Positions 33,656 through 44,265 of a DNA stretch of 64,000 bases are shown here, in pieces (the first letter of the stretch is position 1; each line of letters begins with the position of its first letter). Both the position numbers and the translations under genes were made by a program. The notes under the pieces were generated by a model. It saw only the letters and a program-made list of their open reading frames with translations. It searched no databases and was not told the origin of the DNA. The DNA comes from Heloderma charlesbogerti (Eukaryota > Chordata > Lepidosauria > Squamata > Helodermatidae): NCBI GenBank assembly GCA_026122225.1, contig JANEZZ010001871.1, forward strand, positions 186,001 through 250,000, written 5' to 3'.

Positions 33656-34017
33656 AGGGCTGGCATCAAGGGTAGGCATGGTGGGGCACCTGCTGAGGGC
33701 CCACACCCCAGTAGAGGCCCACTGACAGGAGCCCCTGGAGTTGTTCCTCCTCTTCACAATTTCAGCCTGCTTGTTCATCTGCCTCTCACTCTGTCCCAGA
33801 CAATGGTGATGGTGAGAAGGAGCAGCAGCAGACGGCACTGCCTACTTGCTCACTGGCTCTCTCTGCCCATCAAGCAAGCAAGCGTAACAATGATGAGAAA
33901 GAGAATGAGGAGCAATCAGAACTGGTGACAATGGTGGTGGGAAGGTGGACTCAGTGAGGAAGGGGATGCACTGAGGGTGCTTTGCCCAAGGGCCCTCAAA
34001 AAGCTGGAGCTGGAACT
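33656..34017 (+). repeat. Dispersed repeat, inverted relative of 16786-17150
   Basis: 'gggctggcatcaagggtag' on the left, 'ccaagggccctcaaaaag' on the right. See 16786. The ends may be CAGGG-like (hAT). Confidence 0.6.
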
Positions 34018-35066
34018 GAAGCCAGGTTAGAACCATCTCCCTGATATTTTCTGCAGGCAGGAAGATTTGATATGGGATTATATCCAAAACACACATCTCA
34101 CCTGCCACTAGCAATATGGCCCAGGGACTCCAGATCATGCCATGTGATGTATCTGAATGGGTAGATTGGCTCTGACCACCAGGCGTTCAAATGTCATGCA
34201 AGTTTCTGCTCAGCATAACGCTTGAGGACAGAGAATCTACTCACACAAAGTAGATACTATGCTTGGAAGGAACATTTTTGTAGCATTAGAACTACATAGT
34301 GTCTGTGGGAAAAGGGGACTCTTGGATTTATTCAGTTGACTGGAGATCAGGACATTTAGTTTTCCTGTGCTCCAGTCATTATATAGTGTACTGCTCTCTT
34401 GAGTTGTGTACAGTAGAATAATGATTTGGAAAAGCCTTCTGCTCCTAGTTCAACAGCATACTTAGAGGCAGCACTTAGCGTATATATACAAACACACACA
34501 CACACCACACACATATCAATCACATCACACACACATAGGGTGGTTCAGAGAGAGATTGCAAATATTTAAGTTCTTATAAAGTGTGTACATTCCACAAGGA
34601 GAAGACACCCTGGGGATCTTCGTTTCAGTGAAGCAACTCTTTCAGACAGTGACGTCAGTGGTAACTTTTCCAGAATGGATGAAGACACCTGGCCTCCTGC
34701 CTTCTCCTTTGCATCTTTGACTACAGTTTTTCAGCTATTTTTCGCCCTTAGTTATGTAGGCCCTTGCTCACAGAAACATTCATTTTTCTTGGGGGATTAC
34801 ATTTCTGTCATTCTATATGTTTTTATACTTTGAGCGAATATCCAAGAGAGACAGTTGGAGCAATTTAACTGTTCCTGATGCATTCCTCATTTGGACGGGC
34901 CACTGCCACTCCAGTCTATTTTTTTGACAGACTGTAATCCTAAGGCCACTTACTTGAGAGTATGTATGCATGACCCATTCAGTGATGTGGGATTTACTTT
35001 CAGGAAAGCATAAACAGGATCTGGTTGCAAGGCTGCACTTGTATGCACATTTGAGTTTGGACACTC
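34018..35066. other. CA-rich tract at 34488-34545, otherwise nothing
   Basis: An imperfect CA repeat with interruptions at 34488-34545. No gene recognised in the rest. Confidence 0.4.
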
Positions 35067-35451
35067 CTGAGTGCTAAACTACACACTATGTAAAATATGT
35101 TGTGTACACATGATCCTGACATTCTTTTTCGCATGCTGGTCTCAGTCTGTATTAGGAACACCATGCATGTGTAGGGGAGGTTTAAACCTTCCCACCCAGC
35201 TACTTTTACACACACACACACACGGGCTAATCAAAGGGGGGAAACCTTCATTGTTACCATCTTTTCTCTCTTTGTCCAGCTCTGGGACAAGAGGGAAGAA
35301 TTTAGATGGAGAAAGAGGCTGGGTTGGAAGATTTAACCCTTCCCTACCTGTGCGTGGTCATCTTGATTTGGACTGGGGCCCCACATGCTTATATGGAACT
35401 AAGGAAGAAAGTGAGGGTTATCTGCAGGTATAGACAAGCAAAGGGCTGGAT

Positions 35452-35527
35452 GTGCCTGATCTCATTTGATCTCATAAGCTAAGCAGGGTCAGCCCTGGTT
35501 AGTACTTGGATGGGAGACCGCTTGAGA
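35452..35527 (+). repeat. 5S rRNA-derived SINE head (3' half of 5S)
   Basis: 'gtgcctgatctcatttgatc', 'aagctaagcagggtcagcc' and 'tagtacttggatgggagacc' follow the 3' half of vertebrate 5S rRNA closely, including the internal control region of 5S genes. It runs directly into a CR1-like tail, so it is a retroposed SINE piece, not a 5S gene. 5S-derived SINEs have been described in Sauria; whether this is that family was not tested. Confidence 0.8.
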
Positions 35528-35611
35528 ATCAGGCTTCCTGCATTGAGGAGGGGTTGGACTTGATGGTCTTGTAGGCCCCTTCCAACCCTATGATTGTAGA
35601 GATCTATGATG
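35528..35611 (+). repeat. CR1-like tail of the 5S chimera
   Basis: 'aatcaggcttcctgcattga', 'ggttggacttgatggtctt' and 'aggccccttccaaccctat' match the 3' UTR of the CR1 copies at 10510-10590 and 39770-39850. Confidence 0.8.
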
Positions 35612-35928
35612 TCAATGTATTTAACATAGCGTGTAGTTTAGCCCTCTTTATAAAATTGGGCTGTTGATCTTTCTCAGATGTGTAGCCACTTTCCAGCTAC
35701 ATCACTAATGTCCTCAGAAAGAAAAGCAAAATATTTATCACTCTGGAGCACAGACATTGTTCACATTTAGCAGATTCTGGAGGTTATAAGGCTGATATAT
35801 TAGAAAATTGTTGCGTATGTGACCTGTGGCCAATTCTCCTCACTGACAGGAGAGTTTTACACCCAGCCACAAGTGCTCTGAGTGAACACAGCATCAGGCA
35901 GGGATGGTTCAAGACATTTTTCTGCCTG

Positions 35929-36362
35929 AGGGCTAAACTACACACAACACAAACTGCGTAGTGTGTAGCTGATCCTAAACTTTTTGGTTTTTTTAGTGTA
36001 ACATGTGGCTCCCGATCCAGATTGAGATGACCACGTGTGAGTAGGGAAGTTCAACTTTTCACCCAGCCACTCCCCTGCCCCTGCTAAATTCACCCCATGC
36101 CACGCACGGAAGCTAAAGAAATGGGGGGGGGCTCCATGGGCACCAATGGAGGCTTTTTTCTTTCTTTAGTCCACAGATGTATATGCATGCGTGTTGGGGG
36201 GGGGCGATTTAGGAGAGGAAATGGCTGGGTGGAAAGGATTAACACCCCTAGCTGCGTGCAGTGGTCCCAATCCAAATTGGGGCTCAGTGTGCTGACACTA
36301 ACGTAAAAAAAGTTAGGATCAGCTACACACTATGCATTTAACATAGTGTGTAGTTTAACCCA
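35929..36362. mobile_element. MITE with 'gctaaactacac' ends, second copy
   Basis: Ends AGGGCTAAACTACACAC and 'gtgtgtagtttaaccca'; flanked by CTG on both sides. The interior matches 35070-35645 ('ggctgggtggaaaggatta' against 'ggctgggttggaagattta'). This copy lacks the 5S insertion. Confidence 0.65.
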
Positions 36363-36399
36363 CTGGCAGAGCAGCAAATGGTGCCCATGTCTCCCCATC

Positions 36400-36620
36400 C
36401 ATGCCCCAAGTCAAGATACATAGTACCTACCCAAGGCCAGCCACGTTTCTCCCTCCGTCTAAGGCAGAAAATCCCTCAAACGTTTTTCCCTCTCCCTGGA
36501 AGTAAAAATATAATAGTAATAAATTAAATAACTAACAGTTTGCTGACCTTACAAGACACTCAGAATCAGCTGCCTGGGGCAGCTACCTCATTCTGCTTAA
36601 TGGCAGGGCTGACCCTCCTC
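36400..36620 (-). repeat. Dispersed repeat related to 30581 and 59086
   Basis: 'gctgcctggggcagctacct' and 'cttaatggcagggctgaccc' are the inverse of the 'ccctaccattaggca' phrases, and 'aataaattaaataactaac' is shared with 17670. Confidence 0.45.
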
Positions 36621-37029
36621 CAGGACAGTTAGTCTGGTTTCAACACAAAAATAGCTAACACACAGTCTTTGATTAAATGAAACTTGCCTCTTATGATTCC
36701 ATTTTTCAGCTGAAGACAACACTACCCCTTTAGCTAAAATGAAAAATGAAGCAGACCTTCATTAACAAAACTTTTTTTTTTAATGTTCACATGTCATCCT
36801 CAATCCATATTATAATGGTGCCCAAGGCCTTCACTTTTTGGAGTGGCATTCTCAATTTTCTGTGAAGTATATTGTACAACAACAGAGGCCTGGGAGCAAT
36901 GAGACATGGGAATTCAATATTATGGAAAAACGTTATGTAAAAATATTCACATTTTCTTTTTCTTTCTTTTATTGTGTTTTAATCCTGCTTTTCAGACAAT
37001 TATTGTCTCCCAAAACAGTTCTCACCAGT

Positions 37030-37053
37030 GAAAGAGAGAGAGAGAGAGAGAGA
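37030..37053. repeat. GA microsatellite
   Basis: About eleven GA units. Confidence 0.9.
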
Positions 37054-37289
37054 GGCCCTTCCCTCAGGTTTACAAACTAAAAAGACAAGACACTGGGGAA
37101 TAGGAGTGGAGGGAAAAGATAGAGGAGGAAGATCAGTTTGACAATGCCAGTACAAAACTGTTAGTTGTAAACAAACGTTTATATCCAGTTGGGTCCAGGC
37201 TGCTCTTGCCTTGCTGGTGTTCTTGCTTGTATAGAAGCACTACAACTGACCCAGCAGCCCTTGTTCCTCTGGCTACTGGCAGAGGCCAA

Positions 37290-37920
37290 AGTGGGCTTCC
37301 CTCACTTGGTCATGTGTCCTCTTTTCCGGTCTTCTATCTGAAGGGATGTTAAGTCCAAGTCAGGTTGAAAAATAAAGAACCTTCAGAAGGCAGAGCTGAG
37401 CCTTGAAGTTGCTGGTCAAAACCACCTGGACGACAAACTGAAGAGGCAAGCACACGGGTCACCTGGTTGCAGTCTTCCACACTATGGTGAGGTACACCAT
37501 ATTTCCATTTAAATTATAATGGGTAGTATCCAACGGGGCCGTTGTGCAAGCGGCCCCTCCTGCTGATTTCGTTGCACAAGCGGGACCTACTGCTTGCGCA
37601 ATGGAGATTTAACTCTTCCTATGGAAAGCCCCCAGATGAGCAGAAACACTCATTTCTGAATTGGGACAGGTTGGTGGCACACCCTTATGCAAGTTCCACT
37701 GACCTGCCCCAGAACAAATATTTGTGTTCATTTCTGGTGGCTCCCGGAAGCACTAAATCTCCGTTGTGCAAGCGGTGGGTTTTGCTTGTGGAATGGAATC
37801 AGGGAGCGGGGCGCAGTGCCCCATTGGATACTGCCCAATAATTATATCTAAATTGGCATCTATACATATAAATTAGCATATGAAATGTTATGCAGATCTC
37901 TGTCCTCTTTTGCCCTCTTC
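37290..37920 (-). repeat. Dispersed hAT-like repeat, split by a MITE
   Basis: The inverse of the 31816 family: 'gtcatgtgtcctcttttcc', 'cttgaagttgctggtcaa', then after the interruption 'tctaaattggcatctatac' and 'ctgtcctcttttgccctc'. The MITE at 37521-37836 separates the two parts. Confidence 0.6.
37521..37836. mobile_element. MITE with 'gggtagtatcc' ends, nested in a repeat
   Basis: A 316-bp element with ends GGGTAGTATCCAAC and TTGGATACTGCCC, flanked by AAT on both sides. The inner arms 'gttgtgcaagcgg' repeat in both orientations. It is inserted in the older repeat at 37290-37920. Confidence 0.7.
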
Positions 37921-38282
37921 TTTGGTGATGCATTTCCTCTTCTGTGGCGATTCAGAAGTTGCCACCTTATGCTGGATGGGTGCAAGTTGGTCTCCCCCTG
38001 CTGTGATTCCTTTGCTAGGAGGCAGGTGGTGCAACCTTCCGGTGTGGCCTTTGGTCACCTGCTTGATGCCAAACACCAGAATGCTCTTTCCTTCTGCTCT
38101 CAGAAAGACCCCTCTGGTATGTTTATTGCCACTTCTGCTTTGGAGGGGGAATAATGCTTTAGATCTGCAGAAATGAGAGTAAATTGTTTTGTTTTCTTTT
38201 AATTCCTAATTGAGCGGCCACATTGGCTTTCTCTGTGAAGTACATGATGCCTCTTATTAGAATGTTGTATTCATCAGCCGGG

Positions 38283-38300
38283 GGTGTGTGTGTGTGTTTC
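38283..38300. repeat. TG microsatellite (short)
   Basis: About seven TG units. Confidence 0.8.
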
Positions 38301-38555
38301 CAGATAGCATTTTAAGCATCCTCAAATCCAGACACAATTTTCTAGAGCTGTTCAATTATCAAGAGCTGTTCCATTGTACCACAGAACAATTTGTAATGAT
38401 GAAAGACTGGCTCCAGATTTGCCCAACACAATCATGTTTGCAACCAGCTTTAGAGAGCATGAAATCTATTTTCCTCTGAGAAACATAAGGCAGAATTGCA
38501 ACCATATGTGGATTGGTGTGGGTGAATTTGAATGTACACCTATCACCTCTGAAGA

Positions 38556-38595
38556 TGTGTGTGTGTGTGTGTACACACACACACACACACACACT
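38556..38595. repeat. Palindromic TG-CA microsatellite
   Basis: About nine TG units pass directly into about ten CA units, making a near-perfect palindrome of some 40 bp. Confidence 0.9.
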
Positions 38596-38883
38596 TCTCA
38601 GAACCACACATCAAAATCATTTCTGAAAGAAGTGTCCTGGCAACATGCCACCAGATAATGAATGCACCACTGAACATTTTAGACAGCAATCCTCATTTCT
38701 GGAGTTAGCTTGCTGGAAGGGGTTAGGAGTAGGTGGGGGTGCAACTCTGCCAGCAGGGGAGCTCAGGCCCTGGAGAGGTCCAATAGTGGAAAGCTACCAC
38801 TGGCTGTATTCCTGCTAGCAGTAGCCAACAAAGGGACCTGAAACAGGGCATTTCAGGGAGGGGGAGGGGGCAGCCTTGGATCT

Positions 38884-39852
38884 GCTGGATCAGTCCTGGG
38901 CCCAGTGCTCTTCAACATTTTTATTAATGACTTGGAGGAGGAGGTGCAGGGAATGCTGATCAAATTTGCAGATGACACAAAATTGGGAGGGATAGCTAAT
39001 ACTTTGGAAGACAGAAACAAAATTCAAAGTGATCTGGATAGACTGGAGCGCTGGGCAGAAAACAACAGAATGACATTTAATAGGGACAAATGCCAAGTTC
39101 TGCACCTAGGAAAAAGAAACCAAATGCACAGTTACAAGATGGGGGATACGTGGCTCAACCACACTACAAGCGAGAAGGATCTTGGAATTGTTGTCGATCA
39201 CAAGCTGAATATGAGCCAACAATGTGATGTGGCTGCAAAAAAGGCAAATGCTATTTTGGGCTGCATTCATAGAAGCATCGCTTCCAAATCCCGGGAAGTA
39301 CTAGTTCCCCTCTACTCAGCACTGGTTAGGCCTCATCTGGAGTACTGTGTCCAGTTCTGGGCACCACACTTTAAGAAGGATGCAGACAAACTGGAGAGGG
39401 TTCAGAGGAGGGCAACAAAGATGATCAGGGGACTGGAAACAAAGCCCTATGAAGAGAGACTGAAAGAACTGGGCATGTTTAGCCTTGAGAAGAGAAGACT
39501 GAGGGGAGATATGATAGCACTCTTCAAGTACTTGAAAGGTTGTCACAGAGAAGAAGGCCAGGATCTCTTCTTGATCATCCCAGAGTGCAGGACACGGAAT
39601 AATGGGCTCAAGTTACAGGAAGCCAGATTCCAGCTGAACATCAGGAAAAACTTCCTGACTGTAAGAGCAATACGACAATGGAACCAATTACCTGGGGAGG
39701 TGGTGGGCTCTCCCACACTGGAGGCCTTCAAGACGAGGCTGGACAGCCATTTGTCAGGGATGCTCTGACTTGGATTCCTGCACTGAGCAGGGGGTTGGAC
39801 TCGATGGCCTTGTAGGCCCCTTCCAACCCTACTATTCTATGATTCTATGATT
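38884..39852 (+). mobile_element. CR1 LINE, 5'-truncated, with intact frame
   Basis: It begins within the reverse transcriptase just after the conserved Pro-Gln of the PQGSVLGP motif and ends with the 'attctatgattctatgatt' terminus. The 3' UTR is about 85 bp. Confidence 0.9.
38887..39768 (+). CDS. CR1 reverse transcriptase, C-terminal half
   Basis: About 293 codons are open to a natural TGA. The first residues, GSVLGPVLFNIFINDLE, continue into the element's 5' cut, so there is no genuine start. The active-site FADD is at 38964-38975. Downstream come [59 protein letters not shown] and [19 protein letters not shown], the usual CR1 C-terminus. There are no stops or shifts, which is unlike the related copy at 10061. 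It is incapable of activity without the upstream endonuclease and reverse transcriptase fingers. Confidence 0.85.
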   Translation, partial: GSVLGPVLFNIFINDLEEEVQGMLIKFADDTKLGGIANTLEDRNKIQSDLDRLERWAENNRMTFNRDKCQVLHLGKRNQMHSYKMGDTWLNHTTSEKDLGIVVDHKLNMSQQCDVAAKKANAILGCIHRSIASKSREVLVPLYSALVRPHLEYCVQFWAPHFKKDADKLERVQRRATKMIRGLETKPYEERLKELGMFSLEKRRLRGDMIALFKYLKGCHREEGQDLFLIIPECRTRNNGLKLQEARFQLNIRKNFLTVRAIRQWNQLPGEVVGSPTLEAFKTRLDSHLSGML

Positions 39853-40067
39853 CAAAGGCCTTCCATTCTCCTGAGAGGCTTCTGTATTAAGCCCTCATCT
39901 ACGCCAACCTGGGGCTGGTGTAGGGAATTTCCCTCCTGTTGTGACTAGTGGGAGGGATTGTTTAAAAAAAACTGCAGCACTAGGGTAAAAGGGTTGAAAC
40001 TGCCTCCTCCATCTTCCACCCTGGCCAGTATGAGCTGACAGTGCTGTGAATGAGGCAGTAGATCCAT

Positions 40068-40140
40068 CATGTTATAGAATCATAAATTGGAGGGGGGCAT
40101 CTAGTCCAACCCCCTGCTTGATGGAGGATACCAGAAGTGG
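40068..40140 (-). repeat. CR1 3'-end fragment
   Basis: 'atagaatcataaattggagg' and 'tctagtccaaccccctgct' are reverse-complement CR1 tail sequence. Confidence 0.6.
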
Positions 40141-40282
40141 AAGTGACAGTGGAGAATGTCTCAGAATTCACCCTGGTGCTGTCATCAGTGACAAGCCTGG
40201 ATCCCTCCACAAATATTTAATCTCTCCACAAAAGAGATTTAAAAAAAACCCAACATCGTTCATCTTGTAGATATTGATCTGT

Positions 40283-40660
40283 CTCACACGTAACAGCCGC
40301 AATTCATGGGTTAATCATAGAATTGTAGTATAATCATAGAACAGTAGGATTGGAAGGGGCCTATAAGACTGCAGTGCATGCTGGGTACGTGCTGCTTCCA
40401 TTTTGCATAATCAACATCTGATCAACTTGATCGGAGTTTGATTCATGATGTACGAACCTGGACACTATGGGTTAATCAGTTAAGCTATGATTAGTTCTTA
40501 GGATAACGGTGGGTGGTTTAACCAACAATTACCCATAGTGTCTGGGTTCACACATCACAAATCGACCTCCAATTGTGTCAGTTGGAGATTGATTATGCAA
40601 AGCAGAAGTAGCACATGCCATTGCTTTAATTAACCCATGATTTGCCACCATTATGTGTGA
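40283..40660. mobile_element. Palindromic MITE with nested CR1 tail
   Basis: Outer arms: 'cacacgtaacagccgc' and 'attcatgggttaatc' (40285-40315) face 'attaacccatgatttgcc' and 'attatgtgtga' (40627-40660). Inner arms of about 100 bp meet near 40500. A CR1 tail (40316-40372) lies inside the left arm. Non-coding. Confidence 0.6.
40316..40372 (-). repeat. CR1 tail inside a MITE
   Basis: 'aatcatagaattgtagtat' and 'ggattggaaggggcctata' form the reverse-complement terminus of CR1. Confidence 0.65.
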
Positions 40661-40689
40661 ACTCTCTCATTCAACTGGTCTGGTCCCCT

Positions 40690-41717
40690 TTTTCAGATTA
40701 ATTAGGGCATCCCACCCATCACTAGTGAATTTCCTTAGAAATCCCTTTTCCCAATTTGATACCTATTGTGGTAAAGTACATGCCAATTACATGAGTCAAA
40801 AGGCTTCTTCAGGAAAGGCACAGGGTGGGGTGGTGGTGGAGAGATAACAGTTCAATTGTTATTTTATGTCAAGCCTTCAATAATAAAAGAGCTAGCTGTG
40901 GCCTGCTGCTATTCCTCATTTTATAGTGCAAAAAAAAAATACATGGACCGCATTTTTTTAAAAGGAGCAAATATCGTACAGCTTCCAGCATCATGTAAGT
41001 ACATGTTGTTATCTTCCCTTTTTACAATAAATTAGCTTGGGAGTCTTTTCTCTCTCTCTTCTTTTTTTTTTACAGAAAAGGGTCTAACCCATCTTTTTCT
41101 CTTTGAATATGATTAATTTCTCATGTGCCAACCTAACTATGGAACTGTAATATGTGTCACTGAGTGCAAAAAACAAAATAAAACCCTCTGCTGTTGATTC
41201 TTGCACAATTTCAATTCACATCCTCTATAGAAACATTTCCTTAGATGCAGAATTGTCTGTATTTTATCACATTTTTTAAAAAGAAAGAAACACTAAGTTC
41301 TTTCAGAAAGAAAGGGATGTCTCCAGAGATGTAGAGAACACAATGAAATAAATACCCTGACTGATGCATTCCTGAATCTACAGAGAATGTTTGAAGGAAA
41401 AAGGATCAAACAATCCTTTTAAAGTTCAGATCCTGGAATGGATACATTCTTATCAACCTTTGGAACCCAATAATTCTTCTTCTTCCTCCATTCGGTATGC
41501 CTAACAATATCTAAATAGGACAGAGCAAGCTGGGCCGGCCTGATTTGTATTAAAAGAAACACTGTATAGAAGAAACTGGAAAAGAAAGTGATGACAAGAA
41601 CACAATGAGAGGCATTCCAAGGTGATCCTGCACACTGTACTAGTGTGATAATATGGGACATCAGGGTAGATTAATGGTCCACTAAGATTCTGGCAGAGGA
41701 GCCAGTGTTCTTGCTGT
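40690..41717. other. No recognised feature
   Basis: A/T-rich DNA with poly-A and poly-T stretches. Nothing recognised. Confidence 0.35.
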
Positions 41718-41850
41718 TGTTATTTATCACATTTCTATTCCACCCAATAGCCAAAGCTCTCTGGGCAGTTCACAAAATTAAAAACACAACATGATCAAAC
41801 ATAATATAAAACCTTTAAAAGTTTAAAACATAATAAACTATTGGCTGATC
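41718..41850 (-). repeat. L2 3'-end fragment
   Basis: 'tctattccacccaatagcc' and 'aaagctctctgggcagttc' match the L2 3' end at 22760-22800. Confidence 0.7.
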
Positions 41851-42790
41851 CATTGGGGAGAATCTTGGATTCGGACCACGCAATCCAGGTTCAAAACTTC
41901 ACTCAGGGCCAAGTCACAATCTACACCGAAATATGTAGAGCAGCATCTTTGGAAAAGAGTGATTTTTAGTGAAGCAGCAGCAAGGGAGAGGGTGCTTAGC
42001 CTTTACCCAACCTGCCATTTCCCCATTCCATTTCCCTTGAGTGTGCCCCACTTCCACCTTGACCTTGCTTATTCACTTGCATTCTCCTTCTGGGCCCGAT
42101 ATGCACAGCCCCCTTGAAGAAAAAAGGGTGAGGCAAGGAGGGACTGCTGTTTCTTCTCCTCGCTCCTGTGGCTGCTTGCTTGCTTGCTTTCTCTCTCTGA
42201 GGGCTCATTCAGGGAGCAGCAGGGCCAGGCGACCCATGAGGTTGGCCTGCTCCTCAACAGGTACCCAACGATGCCGATCTCTGCCACCAGGCCCAGGGGG
42301 AAATCCACAAGCTTGAAGAGCCATGGGAGCCAGTTGGGAGGCAATTTGGAGAGGAGAAATTGTGGGTGGGGAAAGGGTTAAGCACCACCTCTCACCATTT
42401 CTCCACTCCCAAATGCCTTGTGCAGAAGTAGTTTTTCCTAAACAACAACAAAAGGGATGATAATGAGTGATATTGTTACACCCATTTACATTTCACATGC
42501 AGTTTGGCCCTCAGCCATGAAGCTTATTGCATGACCTTGGGCCGATCTACATTGCGCCCGCCATCACAATGAAGTCGGGGTCCTGTCGGGTTAAATCCAC
42601 TCGCATTAAAACGTGATTATCCACACTCATCCATTTTCCCCGTTGCGGTTCTTGATCGAATGTGCGAGCTTGGTTCACACTCGAGAGCTGCACTGTTTTC
42701 CTGCTCTTAAAGATGGCAGCTCTTATTGGAGGAGCAGAAACTCTCCCTGTTTCTGCTGATTCCCTGCCGACCATCCTTCTCTTCCTCTAT
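41851..42790. other. No gene recognised
   Basis: Frames on both strands across 41996-42381 overlap in stop-poor DNA without domain features. 42540-42720 may be a small repeat but I cannot place its ends. Confidence 0.3.
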
Positions 42791-42795
42791 CCCTC

Positions 42796-42796
<1 letters not shown>

Positions 42797-42829
<33 letters not shown>

Positions 42830-42838
42830 TGTGTGTGT
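42797..42838. repeat. TG microsatellite
   Basis: About 20 TG units with one interruption. It is responsible for Cys-Val and Thr-His runs in translated frames. Confidence 0.95.
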
Positions 42839-43147
42839 AGGGATGGTATGAGCATCCTGTTGGGGCTTGAAGCCCGGTGAGAGCTTGTCCCTTGCTGCCA
42901 CCACTGTAGCAGGTGGGGGGGAGAGGGAAGAAGGAGGCACCTATCCTCTTCCACCCCCCCATCTGCTGGAGGCCAGGGCAAGAGGCTGGGGGGTGTATGC
43001 CAATGCTCTTTTCCCTGAGCCAGCCCTTTGCAGCCAGCACAAGGAAGAGGGGCAGCGACGACGGCACCCAGCGCTCAGCTTGGGGGGGGGGGGCTGCTAT
43101 CATCTTTAAAGCTTCAAAGCTGCGCAGCTTCGAAGACTGTGAGATGA

Positions 43148-43560
43148 CATTGCATAGGTTCCTCAGCACTCAAAGCTTTATCACCAGCAAGGAAGCAGCT
43201 GGAGGAGCCTGCTCTTGTCTAATCTTGGAAGCTCAGCAGGGTTGGCCCTGGTCAGAATTTTGGATAGGCAACTGCCTGGGGATCAGGCTTCCTGCACTGA
43301 GCAGGGGGTTGTTCTCTCCCTTCAAATGACACTAACTTTTACCTCCTTCTATCTCCTGCTTTGGCTTAACAAAAAAAATTAAGGATCACAACTGAGTGCC
43401 TTTACACATGCTGTCTTCCCCCCCTTCCCCCTCCCATTCTAGCTTAACTGGTGCTGTAATGTTTTCTTGCGGCCCCAATCTGGGGAACTCACTTACTCAG
43501 GAGTAAGCCACATTGAACTCAATGGAACGTACTACTGAGTAGACATAAGATCACCCTGTA
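43148..43560 (+). repeat. Left arm of a long inverted repeat
   Basis: It pairs with 43886-44265. Shared phrases include 'aaggatcacaactgagtgcc', 'tggtgctgtaatgttttct', 'gagtaagccacattgaact' and 'gtagacataagatcaccctg'. Inside, 43206-43270 is 5S-derived ('cttggaagctcagcagggtt', 'gccctggtcag'), followed by the CR1-like phrase 'gatcaggcttcctgcactga'. Confidence 0.8.
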
Positions 43561-43885
43561 AGTCTGCAAGCCTCAAGTAAGCCCCATAGGGTGCTCTGGA
43601 ACAAAAGAGGGCATTGCTTCTGAGCTTAGTGGGGTGGGGGATCAGAGGTGTCTCCCTTCATTGCAGGGAGGCATTTTACCCTCTGGCTCCCTCCGATTGA
43701 GAAATGCAGAGGCAGGAGATGCTCAGGTCGGGGCAGGGGGCTGCTTGCATCTTTGAAGACTGCCCAGTGAAGAAATTTATGCTTGTGCGCAGGGAAATCA
43801 GACTGGAGAAGGTGTATTCTTTGAAGATTTGAAGATCTGAAAATTTGAAGTTAATGCTTTAATTTTTTTTTAAAAAAATCATGTA
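43561..43885. repeat. Spacer of the long inverted repeat
   Basis: About 325 bp. The part 43610-43710 is found again, inverted, at 45295-45395. Confidence 0.7.
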
Positions 43886-44265
43886 CAGGGTGATCTTATG
43901 TCTACTCAGTAGTAAGTTCCATTGAGTTCAATGTGGCTTACTCCTGAGTAAGTGTGTGCCCAGGATTGGGGCCACGAGAAAACATTACAGCACCAGTTAT
44001 GCTAGAATGGGGGCGGGAAGGGTGTGTAAAGGCACTCAGTTGTGATCCTTAATTTTTTTTTAAGCCAAAGCAGGGGATAGAAGGATGTGTGTCATTTGAA
44101 GGGAGAGAACAACCCTTTGAAGCCTGATTCCCTTGCGGCTCCCCATCCAAAATTCTGACCAGAGCTAACCCTGCTGAGCTTCCCAGATCAGACAAGAGCT
44201 GGCACCTCTAGCCCTCTGCTGGTTGGTGATAAAACTCCTAGTGCTAAAGAACCTATGTTATCAGT
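43886..44265 (-). repeat. Right arm of a long inverted repeat
   Basis: The inverse of 43148-43560 with several small gaps, for example one of about 20 bp in the CR1-like part. The two arms therefore diverged after they formed. Their 5S-derived piece is at about 44135-44200 ('cctgctgagcttcccagatc'). Confidence 0.8.

Larger units (their letters stand above)
35070..35645. mobile_element. MITE with 'gctaaactacac' ends, carrying a 5S-CR1 insertion
   Basis: The left end AGTGCTAAACTACAC and right end 'gtgtagtttagccct' are inverted copies, and 'actatgtaaaata' faces 'tatttaacatagc'. Same family as 35929-36362, which lies only 280 bp away in DNA. A CA tract at 35209-35223 and the 5S-derived insertion lie inside. 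Target site not resolved. Confidence 0.65.

Noticed and set aside
35452..35527. 5S rRNA gene
   Set aside because: Only the 3' half is present, with substitutions, and it joins a CR1 tail; it is a SINE-type derivative.
38905..39768. Intact host gene beginning at a GTG
   Set aside because: The frame is the C-terminal half of a CR1 reverse transcriptase and continues into the truncated end; there is no true start.
42662..43169. Frames with Cys-Val or Thr-His runs
   Set aside because: Produced by the TG microsatellite at 42797-42838.
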